Below, one piece after another: positions 43,655 through 54,580 of a stretch of 64,000 nucleotides of DNA (positions within the stretch are counted from its first letter, which is position 1; each line of letters begins with the position of its first letter). This DNA comes from Platanthera guangdongensis (Eukaryota; Streptophyta; Magnoliopsida; Asparagales; Orchidaceae). The position numbers were made by a program, and so were the translations under genes. The stretch is taken from the NCBI GenBank assembly GCA_039583875.1, contig CM077155.1:11201046-11265045 (forward strand), given 5' to 3'. Under the pieces are notes generated by a model that saw only the letters and a list, made by a program, of their open reading frames with translations, was not told the origin of the DNA and made no database searches.

Positions 43655-43854
43655 CTGAAAATACAACACCATGGATGATTAAACGGATGCGCACAAAGAA
43701 GTTGATGACTGGTGAAAAAGTAGGGTTAATATTTAGCGACATCCAACATTTTTGGCAAAACTAGAAGAAAATGTATTCCAATTGTACTCAAAAAAGAAAT
43801 ACATTAAATGTTGCTCAACTCCAAATATGTATTTAATATAAAATGTTATACATT

Positions 43855-44017
43855 AGGGCTCGTTCGCGAGGACCTCTCCAGTAAGTATGCTACATTACAG
43901 GTTGCACCCCTCTATCTTTTGAAATTACAAAAAACTTCCCCTATTTTAATAACATGCATGGACAAATATCCCCTGGGGGTAAGTCTCAAGGGGGTATTTT
44001 TGTGCATGCATGTAAGA
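43855..44017. mobile_element. Solo MULE-type end followed by a hairpin
   Basis: 43855-43944 (AGGGCTCG, then ACATTACAGGTTGCACCCC and AAACTTCCCCT) resembles the inverted repeat of the MULE at 29930. No partner is visible nearby. A hairpin follows at once: CATGCATGGACAAATATCCCC (43953 on) pairs with GGGGGTATTTTTGTGCATGC (43989 on). Confidence 0.6.
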
Positions 44018-44173
44018 AAATATAAAGTTTCATGAAAGGTTTTTATAATTCAAATGATAGATATTAATAGTATATCATGAGTCAATTCAATAAAAAAAGT
44101 AGGTGCAAAATCAAAATCAGTACTGAATGGAACACAAAATAAAGTCGAGATGCAAATTAGTAGTAGGCATATA

Positions 44174-44178
44174 CTTGC
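44174..44178. repeat. Target-site duplication CTTGC, left copy (RLC-C)
   Basis: CTTGC precedes the LTR start at 44179 and recurs exactly at 49473-49477. Confidence 0.95.
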
Positions 44179-44359
44179 TGTGGAGAAAACCTGAAACTTA
44201 TATATGCTTTCTCAATAATCAAATACAAGGTATGAATACACATTTATAGGAGGGAGAAAGAAAGAAGAGATCCCTATACATGATGTGATACTAAAGAGAG
44301 AAGAAAAATAAACAAATGGACTCTCCATTGTGCGCCTCTTTACATAGGCTTTTCCAACA
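44179..44359 (-). repeat. 3' LTR of RLC-C (181 bp)
   Basis: TGTGGAGAAAACCTGAAAC to CTTTTCCAACA. It is followed on the right by CTCCCCCGCAAGC, the reversed polypurine tract. Confidence 0.95.
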
Positions 44360-44741
44360 CTCCCCCGCAAGCTGGAGCGTAGAAGTCATAGGTACCCAGC
44401 TTGGACAGGAACTGATAAAATAGGATACTTGGTAGGGCCTTTGTGAGGATATTAGCAACTTGTTCAATACCCGGAACATGCTTCAATTCTATCTTCTTCA
44501 TTTGAACTTTCTCCCGGATAAAGTGACAGTCCACTTCAATATGTTACGTTCTTTCATGGAAGACCGGATTCTTTGTTATGTGTATAGCCGCTTGGCTGTC
44601 ACATAATATGATGGCTGGTGAGGGAAGTTTTACTCCTAGATCGGCGATGAGACTTTCAAGCCATGTGAGCTCCGAGACAACCGATGCCATCGATCGGTAT
44701 ACTGCTTCAGCTGAGGATCGAGTAACCATGGCTTGTTTCAT
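44340..44741 (-). pseudogene. Copia RNase H of RLC-C
   Basis: The upper part reads TRSSAEAVYRSMASVVSELT and LCDSQAAIHITKNPVFHERT, then the frame is broken by a stop just after it. The lower part has MDCHFIREKVQMKKIELKHV and VANILTKALP. The usual E and D residues are visible. The C-terminal part reads YAPACGGVLEKPM through the polypurine tract and into the LTR without a stop between. Confidence 0.9.
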
Positions 44742-44849
44742 ACTCCGTCAGGTAACAAGATGACCTCCAAAATAGGTCAAAAAACCACTGCTTGACTTCC
44801 GATCATCCAAGGAATCAGCATAATCTGCATCAGAATACACAACCAACGT

Positions 44850-45800
44850 TGGAGTAGAGGATGAGGTTTTGTATACCGCCCTTGACCCGGAGCTGTTTTA
44901 ATATCCTAGGATGCGTTCAACGGCTTGAAGGTGAGATATTCAAGGAGCATGCATAAACCGCCTGACCACCCCAACAACAAACGATATATCCGGTTTTGTG
45001 ACCATTAGGTAGATCAATTTTCCAACAAGTCGTCGATAGTATACAGGATTTTGGAGAAGAAGATACGTATCAGAAGCATGTGCACACAACTTATGATTTG
45101 TATCCATTGGAGTAGTAGTCGACTTGCATCCAAAATACCGAGCATCTTGAAGGAGATCAAGACAGTACTTCTGTTGGGAGAGGACAAGTCCATCCGGACA
45201 TCTCGCGACCTCATGACCAAGGAAGTATCGAAGGTGCCCCAGATCTTTTGTTTGAAAGACGGAGCTAAGATGCTGTTTGACCGCTTGGATTCCCTTTGAA
45301 TTGTCTCCAGTGATTAAGATGTCATCAACAAATACTAACAGAAGAACCGTACCTGTTGCCCGATATCGAGTGAACAGAGAAAAGTCTGCTGAGCTTCGAG
45401 TAAAGCCGACTTCCCGAACTGCCTTACTGAACCTGTCGAACAATGCCCGAGGGAATTGTTTGAGACCATAGATGAATTACTTAAGATGACAAACTCAGGA
45501 CTCACCCGTGATCTCAAACTCGAGAGGCTGCTGCATGTAGACTGTTTCCTGGAGGTCGCCATTCAGAAACGCATTCTTGATATCTAGTTGATGTAAGGGC
45601 CAGTGACGATGCACAACCACGGAGAGGACACGAACGGTGTTGAGCTTGACTACGGAGAGAATGTTTCCTCATAATCGAGACCTTGTTGTTGCGTGAAGCC
45701 ACGAGCCACCGGTCGGGCTTTCAGATAGTCAATTGTCCCATCAAGAGCATGTTTGATGACAAACACCCATTTACACCCAACGGGTGTCTGGCCGGTAGGT
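44850..45800 (-). pseudogene. Copia reverse transcriptase of RLC-C
   Basis: The main open part (45443-44940) starts in the AWFDRF region (MFDRFSKAVREVGFTRSS) and has LLVFVDDILITGDNS, an F-V-D-D active site with both Asp present, then KDLGHLRYFLGHEVA and KPDISFVVGVV. The N-terminal palm lies in changing frames at 45800-45450. Stops at about 45478 and 44905 break it. Confidence 0.92.
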
Positions 45801-45814
45801 AGAGGTACCAGGTT

Positions 45815-47086
45815 CTATGTCTGGTTAGCCCAGAGAGCAATCATTTCTTCTTCCATAGCTGCCCGCCAGTCAGGATGTTGGAGAGCCTCCTGCACAAATT
45901 TAGGTACATAAATCGAGGATAATGAAGTGACAAATGTTTGAAGTTGTGGGAATAGGCGATGTAAGGATACATAGTTCGCCATGGGACGAGCGGTTGATTC
46001 TGGTGCCGGATCAACAGGACGCGGAGCGTCAGAAGTTAAAGCTGACTTCATTGGGGCAACGGAGCCAGGATGACGACGAGTGTAGACATGGATAAGAGGT
46101 GGCTTGGGAAGAGCAGGAGCCCAGCCAAGAATTGGTGGTGGTGGAGTGGTAACAGGAATGACATGTCGTAGGACGGGTGATGGTAGAGGAGTTGGATCTG
46201 GAGTGGAGAAGGAAGGAAGATCCTCCTGAAAGGTAACATCAGCAGAGACATTCACATTGCGGGTAGCAGGAGAGTAACACACATAGCCTTTCTGAGTTCG
46301 TGAATAGCCAACGAAGATGCGTTTGGCCGCCCGGGGGTCCAACTTGTCCGTGGATGGACCAATAATGTGAACGTAACAAGTACAACCAAAGATGCAGGGT
46401 GTGAGAGAGAATGCAAGAGTAGCGGGGAACAGGAGGCTGAACGGAGTGACATTGTGGAGTATGGGGGAGGGGAGACGATTAATCAGATAGCAAGCCGTTG
46501 GAAGAGCAAAGTTCAAATAAGCTTTGTAGACCTGCGTGTGAAGCATGAGAGAGTGAGCAACTTCAAGAAGATGTTGATTCTTACGTTCCGCGACTCCATT
46601 TTGTTGGGGGGTATAGGCACACGATGTTTGGTGAATGATCCCAAATTTAGAGCAGAGATTCACAAATTCGTGACTATTGTATTCGCGAGCATTATCAGTG
46701 CGAAGAGTTTTGATGTTCACGGAGAATTGCGTGCGGGTCTCAAGGAGGAATGCCCGAAAGACACGGGGAAGCTTGGAGCGATCACACAACAAATATAACC
46801 ACGTCAACTGAGAATAATCATCAATAAAAGTTAGAAAATAACAATACTCAGAAAGGCTAGTGATTTTGTATGGACCCCAAATATCGGAGTGTACTAAAAT
46901 AAAAGGAGCACAGCTCCGAGTATAATGAGATAAAAAAGATAAACGGGATTGTTTGCCGAAAATACAAGATTCACACTGAAAAGAAGGAAGAGATACATCT
47001 GGTATAACCTTAGGAGCGATAAAGGGGCAGACCCAAGACGCTGATGCCAATCGACGAAGGAGACGGAGGAGAGGATAGTAGGACAA
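45815..47086 (-). CDS. Copia integrase of RLC-C, 423-codon open frame
   Basis: It starts inside the pre-integrase region and carries CESCIFGKQSRLSF. The core has D in VHSDIWGP, D in LRTDNAREYN and E in GVAERKNQHLLEVAHS, so the triad is complete, together with FIDDYSQLTWLYLL. The C-terminal domain reads FGCTCYVHIIGPSTDKLDPR and FVGYSRTQKGYVCYSP. A Pro-rich linker leads to the reverse transcriptase side (RAAMEEEMIAL). It is the second-longest open frame in the window. Its role would be to insert cDNA, but without a working Gag-Pol it is probably inert. The start at 47086 is only the first ATG in frame, not a true start. Confidence 0.85.
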   Translation of the reverse strand: MSYYPLLRLLRRLASASWVCPFIAPKVIPDVSLPSFQCESCIFGKQSRLSFLSHYTRSCAPFILVHSDIWGPYKITSLSEYCYFLTFIDDYSQLTWLYLLCDRSKLPRVFRAFLLETRTQFSVNIKTLRTDNAREYNSHEFVNLCSKFGIIHQTSCAYTPQQNGVAERKNQHLLEVAHSLMLHTQVYKAYLNFALPTACYLINRLPSPILHNVTPFSLLFPATLAFSLTPCIFGCTCYVHIIGPSTDKLDPRAAKRIFVGYSRTQKGYVCYSPATRNVNVSADVTFQEDLPSFSTPDPTPLPSPVLRHVIPVTTPPPPILGWAPALPKPPLIHVYTRRHPGSVAPMKSALTSDAPRPVDPAPESTARPMANYVSLHRLFPQLQTFVTSLSSIYVPKFVQEALQHPDWRAAMEEEMIALWANQT

Positions 47087-48402
47087 TCACCAAGAGATAG
47101 AGCCCGTTCCGCAGTCATCCCTTACCAATGATATTTCGCGCCCGTCGATCTTATTAAAATCAGCAGTGAGGCGACCGACAAAAAGCAAATTAAATAGGGA
47201 GCCCGAAACATGAAGAGCCGTGCGCAGAGATAGAGAAGAAGTGAGAGGAATATCAGCAGAGCCGAAGAGCAGAACAGTGTCCCCATTGGTCACTGTGATA
47301 CACTTAGGATGAGGAGAATCCAAGTACTGATGTGGCCGCAGGGAGATTATGTGATGAGTGACACCTGAATCCATTATCCAACGCAGACTAGTGGAGAGAC
47401 ATGCGATACTTTCATTTGAGATGGAGGCAGCGAAGGCAACAGAGGCAGGTGGGTGGCTGAGCAGACAATGAAGTTGTTGGAGCTGAAGCTGGACCTCTTC
47501 AAGGTCAGTACGAGTGACAGATGAGTCGTTGACAGCAACCGAGGCAAGCGAACGAGGAGAAAGCCCATGCTTGCGGTAGCAAGTGGCCTCAAGGTGGTCG
47601 TCCTTACCGCAGAAGGAACACTTAGGTCGTGGCCGGCCGCCCCGATCTCTGTCCCGAGAACCTGAACATCCCCCACGAGCAGGAGGAGGGAGAGGTAGTA
47701 AGGGCGCAGAAGTCTGCTGAAGGAAGAACGGTGACGGAGATTCAAAACTGTCAGTAGGGGGTGAGACCTTGAGCAACATGGAGCATACATCAGATAGTGA
47801 CGGAGTAGCAGCAGAGGAGAGGATCTGAGCTCGAACACTCTGAAGATGAGACGGGACACGAGCCATCATCATGGCAACACGACGACTTCTTTTTGGGCAC
47901 GTTGGGCAGCAAGATTCATCGTAGGGGGTTGATGTTGAATCCAGGCTTCAACCAAAGTCTTGGCCCGAGCAACAAAGGAGGTGAGGTCGGCGGCCCCGCC
48001 AACGTCAAGAGTCTGAAGATCTGTTATGATGTCATACAGGTGCTGGAGACTATCTTTACCAGAATAGAGAGAATGAAGCTCATCCCACATCTCCTTATCC
48101 GTCTCGTGATACATAGCCATGCGATAAGGTTCGCCATAAGGGAGTTGAGGAGCCAAGTCTGAACTCGACCATCGTTGCGCAACCAGTCTTCAGTAGGAGC
48201 AGCGAGAACAACTTGGGTCAAGTGATGTAGAAAGCCTTTGGACTGAAGAACTCGGCGAACCGAGTGCACCCACTCCACAAAGTTCTTCTTCCCGGCTAAA
48301 GAAATAGTGGTGATCCGCAATTCATCCCGGAGTTCAGGGACAAGGGTCGGGCGGTCTGCAGGAGAGGAAGCGCCTGTCCGGTAGAATCAAGAGAGGACCC
48401 CA
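47087..48402 (-). pseudogene. Copia Gag and protease of RLC-C
   Basis: Gag starts about 48402 (MGSSLDSTGQALPLLQTA) and continues KKNFVEWVHSVRRVLQSKGF. After a frame change it goes on HETDKEMWDELHSLYSGKDS and, after a stop near 47869, LQSVRAQILSSAATPSLSDV. The zinc knuckle reads CSFCGKDDHLEATCYRKHG (C-X2-C-X4-H-X4-C intact). The protease has WIMDSGVTHHI with D-S-G. The start is chosen as the first ATG of the frame that carries the Gag motif. Confidence 0.88.
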
Positions 48403-49290
48403 TGACAAAGCGGTCGGGATGCTAGATCAGCGGCAAGAAGACCAGCGAATAGAGAGGAGACCGCGCGAGCAGATCGGGCGATCAGGACAGCGAGCAGAAA
48501 GAGGCCGCACGGTAAACCGCGCGAGAAGACCGCACCGTCTCGATGACAACACACCAACGACAAGGAAGAAGCCACGACCAAGATGCAGAGCGGTTAGAGA
48601 GGAGAAGCCGTCGCGACTGGAGAAGAGAAGCTGCACGGTCACGGTGACAACATATCTGCGGAAAGGAAGATGCTGCGACCAAAATGCGAAGCCCGCAGCA
48701 GAGAGAGAAGCCGCAACGATTTGAGAAGTCGCAACGACCAAGCAACGAATAAACAGCGCGAGAAGACCGCCCGGTCACGGTGACAACACACCAACGACAA
48801 GAAAGGAATCCGCGACCAAGATGCGGAGCCCGAAGCGGTTAGAGAAGCCGCAACGACTAGAGAAGTCGCAGCGAGAAGAAAGAGACCACAGTGAGAAGAT
48901 GAGTAGACAAGCACGCGGCGAGAAGGCAAGCACATAGCGAGAAGGCAAGCACATAGCGAGAAGGCGAGAACGTGGCGGCAAGGCAAGTAGACAAGGAGAT
49001 CGCGTAAGGAAACCGCAACGAGTAGAAAGAGGAGCAGGTAGACAGGAAGAGACCACGCAGTTAGATGAGAAAAGGGGAAATGACCCCACCTGATAGAGAG
49101 AGAGAGAGAGTTAAAAGAGGGCCAAGAGGAAGAGAAAGAAAGGGAGGTGGAAGCCACCAGAGAGAGCAGGAGGAGCGGTTAGAGAAGACTTAACTATGCG
49201 GGAAGCAGCGGTTAGAGAAGGCTTAACCGCGCGGGAAGCAGCGGTTAGAGAAGGCTTAACCGCACGGAGGACCTGTTCCCTCTAATATCA
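48403..49290 (-). other. Leader of RLC-C with short tandem repeats and primer-binding site
   Basis: No protein is recognisable. Three 33-bp units (GCGGTTAGAGAAGGCTTAAC core) occupy 49175-49266, and GCGAGAAGGCAAGCACATA recurs near 48920-48960. Immediately inside the LTR the minus strand reads TGATATTAGAGGG, a diverged form of the TGGTATCAGAG primer site. The G/A bias on the plus strand explains the open frames. Confidence 0.7.
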
Positions 49291-49472
49291 TGTGGAGAAA
49301 ACCTGAAACTTGTATATACTTTCTTAATAATCAAATAGAAGGTATGAATACACATTTATAGGAGGGAGAAAGAGAGAAAATATCCTTGTACATGATGTGA
49401 GACTAAAGAGGAGAGAAGAAAAATAAACAAATGAGCTCCATCATGAGCCTCTTTACATAGACTTTTCCAACA
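49291..49472 (-). repeat. 5' LTR of RLC-C (182 bp)
   Basis: TGTGGAGAAAACCTGAAAC to CTTTTCCAACA, then the second CTTGC. Confidence 0.95.
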
Positions 49473-49477
49473 CTTGC

Positions 49478-50680
49478 AAACAATCTTCCTGCAAGAACTC
49501 TTAAGAACTAACATAGTGATGTAGTGCAAGATGTTTCCTTATAGATATTGCCATTTAAAGCTCCACTTATTTTCGCTGATGAGCTCCGTTCCCGTCGGGT
49601 GAAAACAGTGGAAGTGTATACGTGGGTGCTTGTCAGTAAAACAGAGGGAAACAGTGTTTTTAAGCGGGACTTAGAGGTCAAATTTTAGCCGCAGGTCCCA
49701 GCTCCGTTCTGCCGTTCGAGCGGTGCATTTGTCACCAACCATCTCGTCGCTGCCCGCTTCCTCGCCTGCTACTCGTTCCTCGCCTGCTACTCATTCCTCG
49801 CCTTTTTTGAAGAAGACATTGACCGCACGTGAAAAACCTTTGCTGGAGGTCGGTCTCTTCTTCTTCCACAAGTTCCCAGCTTCGACCAGTTGAAAGTTCA
49901 TTGATCTGCGGCGTTACAGCTGGTTCCATGGATAACAATGACGAATGCGGATATTCTGAAGCTGGAGGACGAACTCCATTTCATCATCTATGACATTCCC
50001 AAATGTGATTGAGATTATCTGAAGATGACCAAACAGATCTGTTTACATTGTTTGTTTTTATCCATTATCAACATGACATTGCCATTCCCTCTTGGTGGTT
50101 GAGGTGGACTGGTGGTGAATTTGATGAAAATGTTCCCCTTTTTTCATACTGGATCATAAGTTTTAATAATTTTAAGTGGGATAATTGATTTTGGATCAAC
50201 ATGAGATGGCAATTGTTTTTATCCACTCAAAATGTTCTCCTTTTTTCAGAATGAAGTAGTTGATTTTGGATCTAAGTTTGATTTATTTTTGAAGTGACAT
50301 GCATTACGTCAGATTACTGCAACATGAAGTGTGCTGTTGAGTTTGGATCAACATGATATCGACAGTAGTTGATTTTACTTCTACTATGCATTTAAAATTT
50401 TTACAAAACTCCTTTTTTTATCAAATACTGTTTTTGGAACGGCTTTGCAAACAAAGTTTCACACAGTTTTTACTGCAAACTCCACTTTTCACGGACAGTT
50501 TTTTTTCAAACTTTATTTCTTACATCTCCCTTTCAATAAACAACAACCGAAACAAACTGAGCCTAAGTCTTATTTGTGTGAATTCTTTTATGTAGTTTGT
50601 TATTACTTGTCATTAGATTAGTTTGCCCTTTATGTTAAAGTTAATATTATTTAATTAATTGTGTGCTTTTAAATATGGAG
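49478..50680. other. Stretch without assigned gene; one candidate exon
   Basis: On the minus strand 49938-49732 is open (MEPAVTPQINELSTGRSWEL) and ends in an 18-bp tandem repeat (GGCGAGGAACGAGTAGCA). It could be an upstream exon of the host gene at 42855-43654, separated from it by RLC-C, but nothing proves the link. 49960-50680 is AT-rich with no signal I can name. Confidence 0.35.
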
Positions 50681-50685
50681 CTTAC

Positions 50686-51016
50686 CAAATAAAGGGCTGT
50701 CGACGTAGGAATAGAAATCTGGTGGTGGCAGATGTGGTGCAAGTACTCCGGGGAACAACTGTAGACCGATCCCTGACTTTTGGAGGGAATTTGGAGGGCT
50801 GAAATGGAATGCCCCCGTGCTGTAGAGTAGTCTCGGGCGGCTGGATAGGGGCGCCAGCACCTGTGGAGGGACTGGATGGCGCTGAATTGTGGCCAAAGGG
50901 ATTAAGTGGCTATTTTGGAGTTGGGATTGCCCAAGAATACACTCCAGAAGGCTGAAAATTGGATTCAAAGCAGTTTTGGACTGGGATAGAGGATGGGAGG
51001 TGCAGGCCGGCAATTC
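50686..51016 (-). other. Exon-like segment, copy 1 (331 bp)
   Basis: On the minus strand the segment is preceded by AAATACAG and followed by GTAAGC, acceptable splice signals. One frame is open throughout (ACTSHPLSQSKTALNP, ending FYSYVDSPLFG). A second copy of nearly identical length with its own splice signals is at 61479-61148, and similarity extends about 40 bp into the upstream intron. I do not recognise the product. It could be an exon of a duplicated gene, or a repeat. Confidence 0.5.
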
Positions 51017-51775
51017 CTGTATTTACGGGGGATGGACAGTGATTGGTTTGGCCTTTAGAGTAGGTAATGCACCCCTCCCGGCTTAATAATCCCGGCTTAT
51101 ATGTTTTCATCCCTGTTGAATGGAGTTCACATGCTCCCAAAGCAAGCCAAGAAAGACTTTATAGATCCAAACAAGAAGAGGCTCCGTAAAAGGTCATCGT
51201 GCCAATAACGTAGCCTAAGGCCCCAAGCACCAATCAAGTAGTCGTAGAGGTGAAGGTTAAGGATGCAATGGTGAGGGGTAGGGATTTCGTGGAGGTACAT
51301 GAGATGTTATAGTGAGGGTGGACACTGAAGCAAAAAGGGAAAGTTGAAGGTCCAAAACTAGGCGGCTCCACATTTAGGACAAATCCTCTACATTGAGTGC
51401 AAGATGAACACGGTATTCCTAGTAATATCAAGCTTGAAGAAATTTGACTCAGACTCTCTCATGACAGTGTATGGACCTATTCGTCTAGAACTCGCATTCA
51501 AAGTTGTCTCCAGTAGGAACCTCTCAAATAATATATGCAAATCATCACACAATCACCTTCTTTGAACATTTACTCCCTCATGTGATTACCCACTCAAGTT
51601 TTAGAATGTTCATTATTTAATATAACTTTACGTCGGAATATGACATGCAAATCAAGCAACAAATACCCATTATGAACCCAACGGACTTACTAAATACAGA
51701 CCATATGTAGCGGTGGAAGTCCCTAAAGAAGGGTGTTTATCTAAAAGTTCATTGGGCGGGGTGTAGAGATACTCG
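51017..51775. other. Stretch without recognised feature
   Basis: Mixed DNA without a convincing frame, inverted repeat or known motif on either strand. Confidence 0.45.
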
Positions 51776-51891
51776 TTGAGTGCACGACAAACACCCAAAT
51801 GACTGACTGAGACATCAACAGTGCGACCCAAAGTTGAGTGCACGACAAACACCCAAATGACTGACTGAGACATCAACAGTGCGACCCAAAA
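51776..51891. repeat. Tandem duplication, 58 bp x 2
   Basis: TTGAGTGCACGACAAACACC starts both units (51776 and 51834). They differ at one base, so the duplication is young. Confidence 0.97.
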
Positions 51892-51927
51892 TCACGGAAT
51901 GCTAAATATCTCTCTAGGAATGTGAAT

Positions 51928-51928
<1 letters not shown>

Positions 51929-51966
<38 letters not shown>

Positions 51967-51973
51967 GGGGGGG
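51929..51973. repeat. G tract (37 G, T, 7 G)
   Basis: This is the longest homopolymer in the window; it separates two tandem duplications. Confidence 0.97.
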
Positions 51974-51975
51974 TC

Positions 51976-52119
51976 ACCGGCCAGTTGATAAAAAATCTCG
52001 CCACGAATGCGATCACCCAAAGGAATGTTGAAGATAGTGACATAAGGACCGGCCAGTTGATAAAAAATCTCGCCACGAATGCGATCACCCAAAGGAATGT
52101 TGAAGATAGTGACATAAGG
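51976..52119. repeat. Tandem duplication, 72 bp x 2
   Basis: ACCGGCCAGTTGATAAAAAA starts both units (51976 and 52048), which are identical. 72 bp is a multiple of three; read on the minus strand the copies give SLSSTFLWVIAFVARFFINW twice. Confidence 0.97.
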
Positions 52120-52223
52120 AAGTAATTAAGGAGGTTCATCGGGTAATAAGTAAATTTATCATGAATGAGATGATCAACCGAATGAGGACCCAAGTCATTA
52201 AAATAAGGGCAAATGCTTTTTTT

Positions 52224-52309
52224 GGGGGTGGGGTGGGGGTGGGGTGGGGTGGGGGTGGGGGTGGGGGTGGGGGTGGGGGTGGGGGTGGGGGTGGGGGTGG
52301 GGTGGGGTG
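52224..52309. repeat. GGGGGT microsatellite
   Basis: GGGGGTGGGGTGGGGGT-type repeats for 86 bp. Such a strand can form G-quadruplexes. Confidence 0.97.
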
Positions 52310-52857
52310 CTCATCAAATGGATCTCCCTAGATCTTACGGAAGGACTCCCCGCGGAGGTCAACAAAAGTGGGAAGATCCTCTAGATGAGAATTGTCGACA
52401 ATGATAAAGTCATTAGGAATAGAAGAAACAACTACCACAAAGTCAATATTATGATCACAAATATCACTAATAATGTGATTCAAAACGACCATTTCTTGAA
52501 GCTCTGATGAACAAGCACTTAAGGGTGAGCCGACAGTCATGGTAGTATCTAAATTAACATATGGGATAGGGGATGGACGTGTGACTATAAGATCAATGAG
52601 CCGCTCGTACCCAGTCTCACCCAGGATGGCAAGAAATGAGTCAGAATCCAATGATAGACAACTCATCGGGTAAAGTATCTCCTGGGGTGAGAGAACTCTC
52701 CATCAAGTGTCCCAACTTACGTATCCATAAGAACACAAGTATGTATGATGGTAGTCTCAGGATGAGAGTGACTCATCATAAGACAATCAAAGTGCAAGTC
52801 TACTCGACTAACTGTAGTGGAAAACTACTTGAAATGATGAGTGAGCTAGTATGTCTG

Positions 52858-53011
52858 TGTTAGGGGTCTTATTATGGCATCACGTCCTTATATGACGTTA
52901 TTTATGTCGTGTCTTTATGAGTTGTCATTTTTAGTCACATGTCCAAGTCTATCTCGTATTTCCATTATAGGTCTGTCGTAAGTCTTATTTAAAGGACTCA
53001 TTGGATCTTGG

Positions 53012-53056
<45 letters not shown>

Positions 53057-53163
53057 AGCACGCTCCGCTTAGGCAGTCACGATCAAGGCTCCGTAGTATC
53101 TCTGTCATCGTCATCTCCACCTTCAGTCTCTCCTCCAGCAACAACCAAAGAACCAAAACAACT
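52858..53163 (+). repeat. 5' LTR of RLG-E, with CT microsatellite
   Basis: It runs from TGTTAGGGG to just before the primer-binding site. A (CT)20-like tract lies at 53014-53055, where the 3' LTR has about 5 repeats. Confidence 0.8.
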
Positions 53164-53176
53164 TGGTATCAGAGCC
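53164..53176 (+). promoter_or_regulatory. Primer-binding site of RLG-E
   Basis: TGGTATCAGAGCC is a perfect match to the plant initiator-Met tRNA site. Confidence 0.92.
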
Positions 53177-54580
53177 AGGTCTTCCTCCCGTCGCCCCTTT
53201 CTTCCACCGCGAATCACGACACCTTCCAGATTCATCCATTGTTTTCAAGTGTCATCGCTGCTTCGTCGCCAAGAACACACACAAGCCGCTCCTCCTGACG
53301 CCTCTGTTCTTCCCGTGGCCACATCGGTTCTTCTACCTCGGTTGAGTCCGCCCAGACCAGTACGAATCTGCGGCTCTCTCTACAGCCAAGATCAAAGCCT
53401 CCATGTGACGACAACACAGCCGCTCGAACCACCCACATGCTCTTCTCCTTCGATAGAACCTTTACGAGATCTTTGTGTGGCTCCAGCAACGACGACTGCC
53501 TCTTCTTCCGCAGGGCAAACAATTCGACAACCTTCATCCAAAACCTACGCCCATCCGGTCGACAACAGAGCCGAGCTCACCTCCAACGTGGGATCCTCGC
53601 CCGACTACCACCCCTGCTCTGTCACATCAATCCGCACGCACCGCTTACGACTCACTTCCTGCGTGGGATCTTGTGTGTCTGAGACTTTCTCGGCTCCCCA
53701 CACGCCACTTCGTAGCAAGCCCCGACACAACTAGACTATTATTACACGCGCCAGTTCCTAGACCTTCAGTTTGGGGCACGATTTTCCTGATTAAGCGCTA
53801 ATGCCATTTCGTATTAAGCGGCGAGGGATATATCATATAGGAATTAATTTATTCCTCAATTTATTTTGCAAATTATTTTTAATTAATTCTTAATTGAATT
53901 AATTAAGTAAACAATTAATTATGGAACACATCAAGCTTAGTGTCACAGAGATAGATGCCCTTCGTTCGATAGAGGAAATGATGGCCTCTTGGGACGCCTG
54001 ACTTCGGGATTTTGATGCAAGTCGTCCGGGCGCCGACACTCGTCATCAGGATGACATATCTGCACTCCTCCACAAGCTTGATGATTTGAGAGCCGCCTTT
54101 TCACCAAAGTTTTCTCCTTTGTCGCTGCTGCTGCTTCTCTTTTAGTCGCCTTCTTCGCCAGTCGACGACGAACCACCGCTCTCCACGATGATTGCACCTT
54201 CGCAACCACCTCCTGTGGGGGTGTTGCCCCACCTTGGGCCGCCTTCTCCTGTCACTGGGGCCGCCGTTCCACAGCTTCCTTTGCCTGCCCCAGCTACGTC
54301 GGTACCTCCAGTCACCTCGCCACCAGATCCATTCCTTTTACCGATCATCTCTCCTTCAGTCGTCTTGACGTTGCTGCTGAACACCGTTCCATCAGCCCCG
54401 CCAAAGGCATTTCTCACCGCCCATTTTTTCGACGACGACGACGCTACAAATCGCTGACATCCCCGCCATTGATATGCGTTATCAGGCATTGTTCTGGCGA
54501 GAGATCAAGATGCTAGAAGACTCAACCATCCACGCAAAGTTCGAGCTTGAGGACAAGCTTGATTTGAAGGCCGGGAGAGA
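53177..54580 (+). pseudogene. Gag-like debris and chromodomain-like end of RLG-E
   Basis: Early frames (53249-53734 and others) are rich in Pro, Ser and Thr without a domain. At about 53925-54145 the frame reads MEHIKLSVTEIDALRSIEEM and later DDISALLHKLDDL, helical as in a Gag N-terminus, with a TGA at 53999. The last 120 bp encode the chromodomain-like end. No zinc knuckle, protease, reverse transcriptase or integrase is seen. Confidence 0.55.

Larger units (their letters stand above)
44179..49472 (-). mobile_element. Ty1/copia retrotransposon RLC-C, structurally complete, short LTRs
   Basis: The LTRs are 181 bp (44179-44359) and 182 bp (49291-49472), about 90% alike by eye, and are flanked by exact CTTGC copies. 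On the minus strand the order is primer-binding site, 0.9-kb leader, gag, protease, integrase, reverse transcriptase, RNase H, polypurine tract. Frames are broken except the integrase, which is open for 423 codons. RLC-F at the right edge is of the same lineage. Confidence 0.95.

Noticed and set aside
48403..49157. Long minus-strand frames rich in Ser, Leu and Arg in the RLC-C leader
   Set aside because: Composition-driven, three frames open in parallel, no domain, and placed before the Gag start.
51873..52193. A membrane-like frame (FLWVIAFVARFF) on the minus strand
   Set aside because: It contains a translated poly-Pro from the G tract and two copies of the 72-bp duplication; no start or family is seen.
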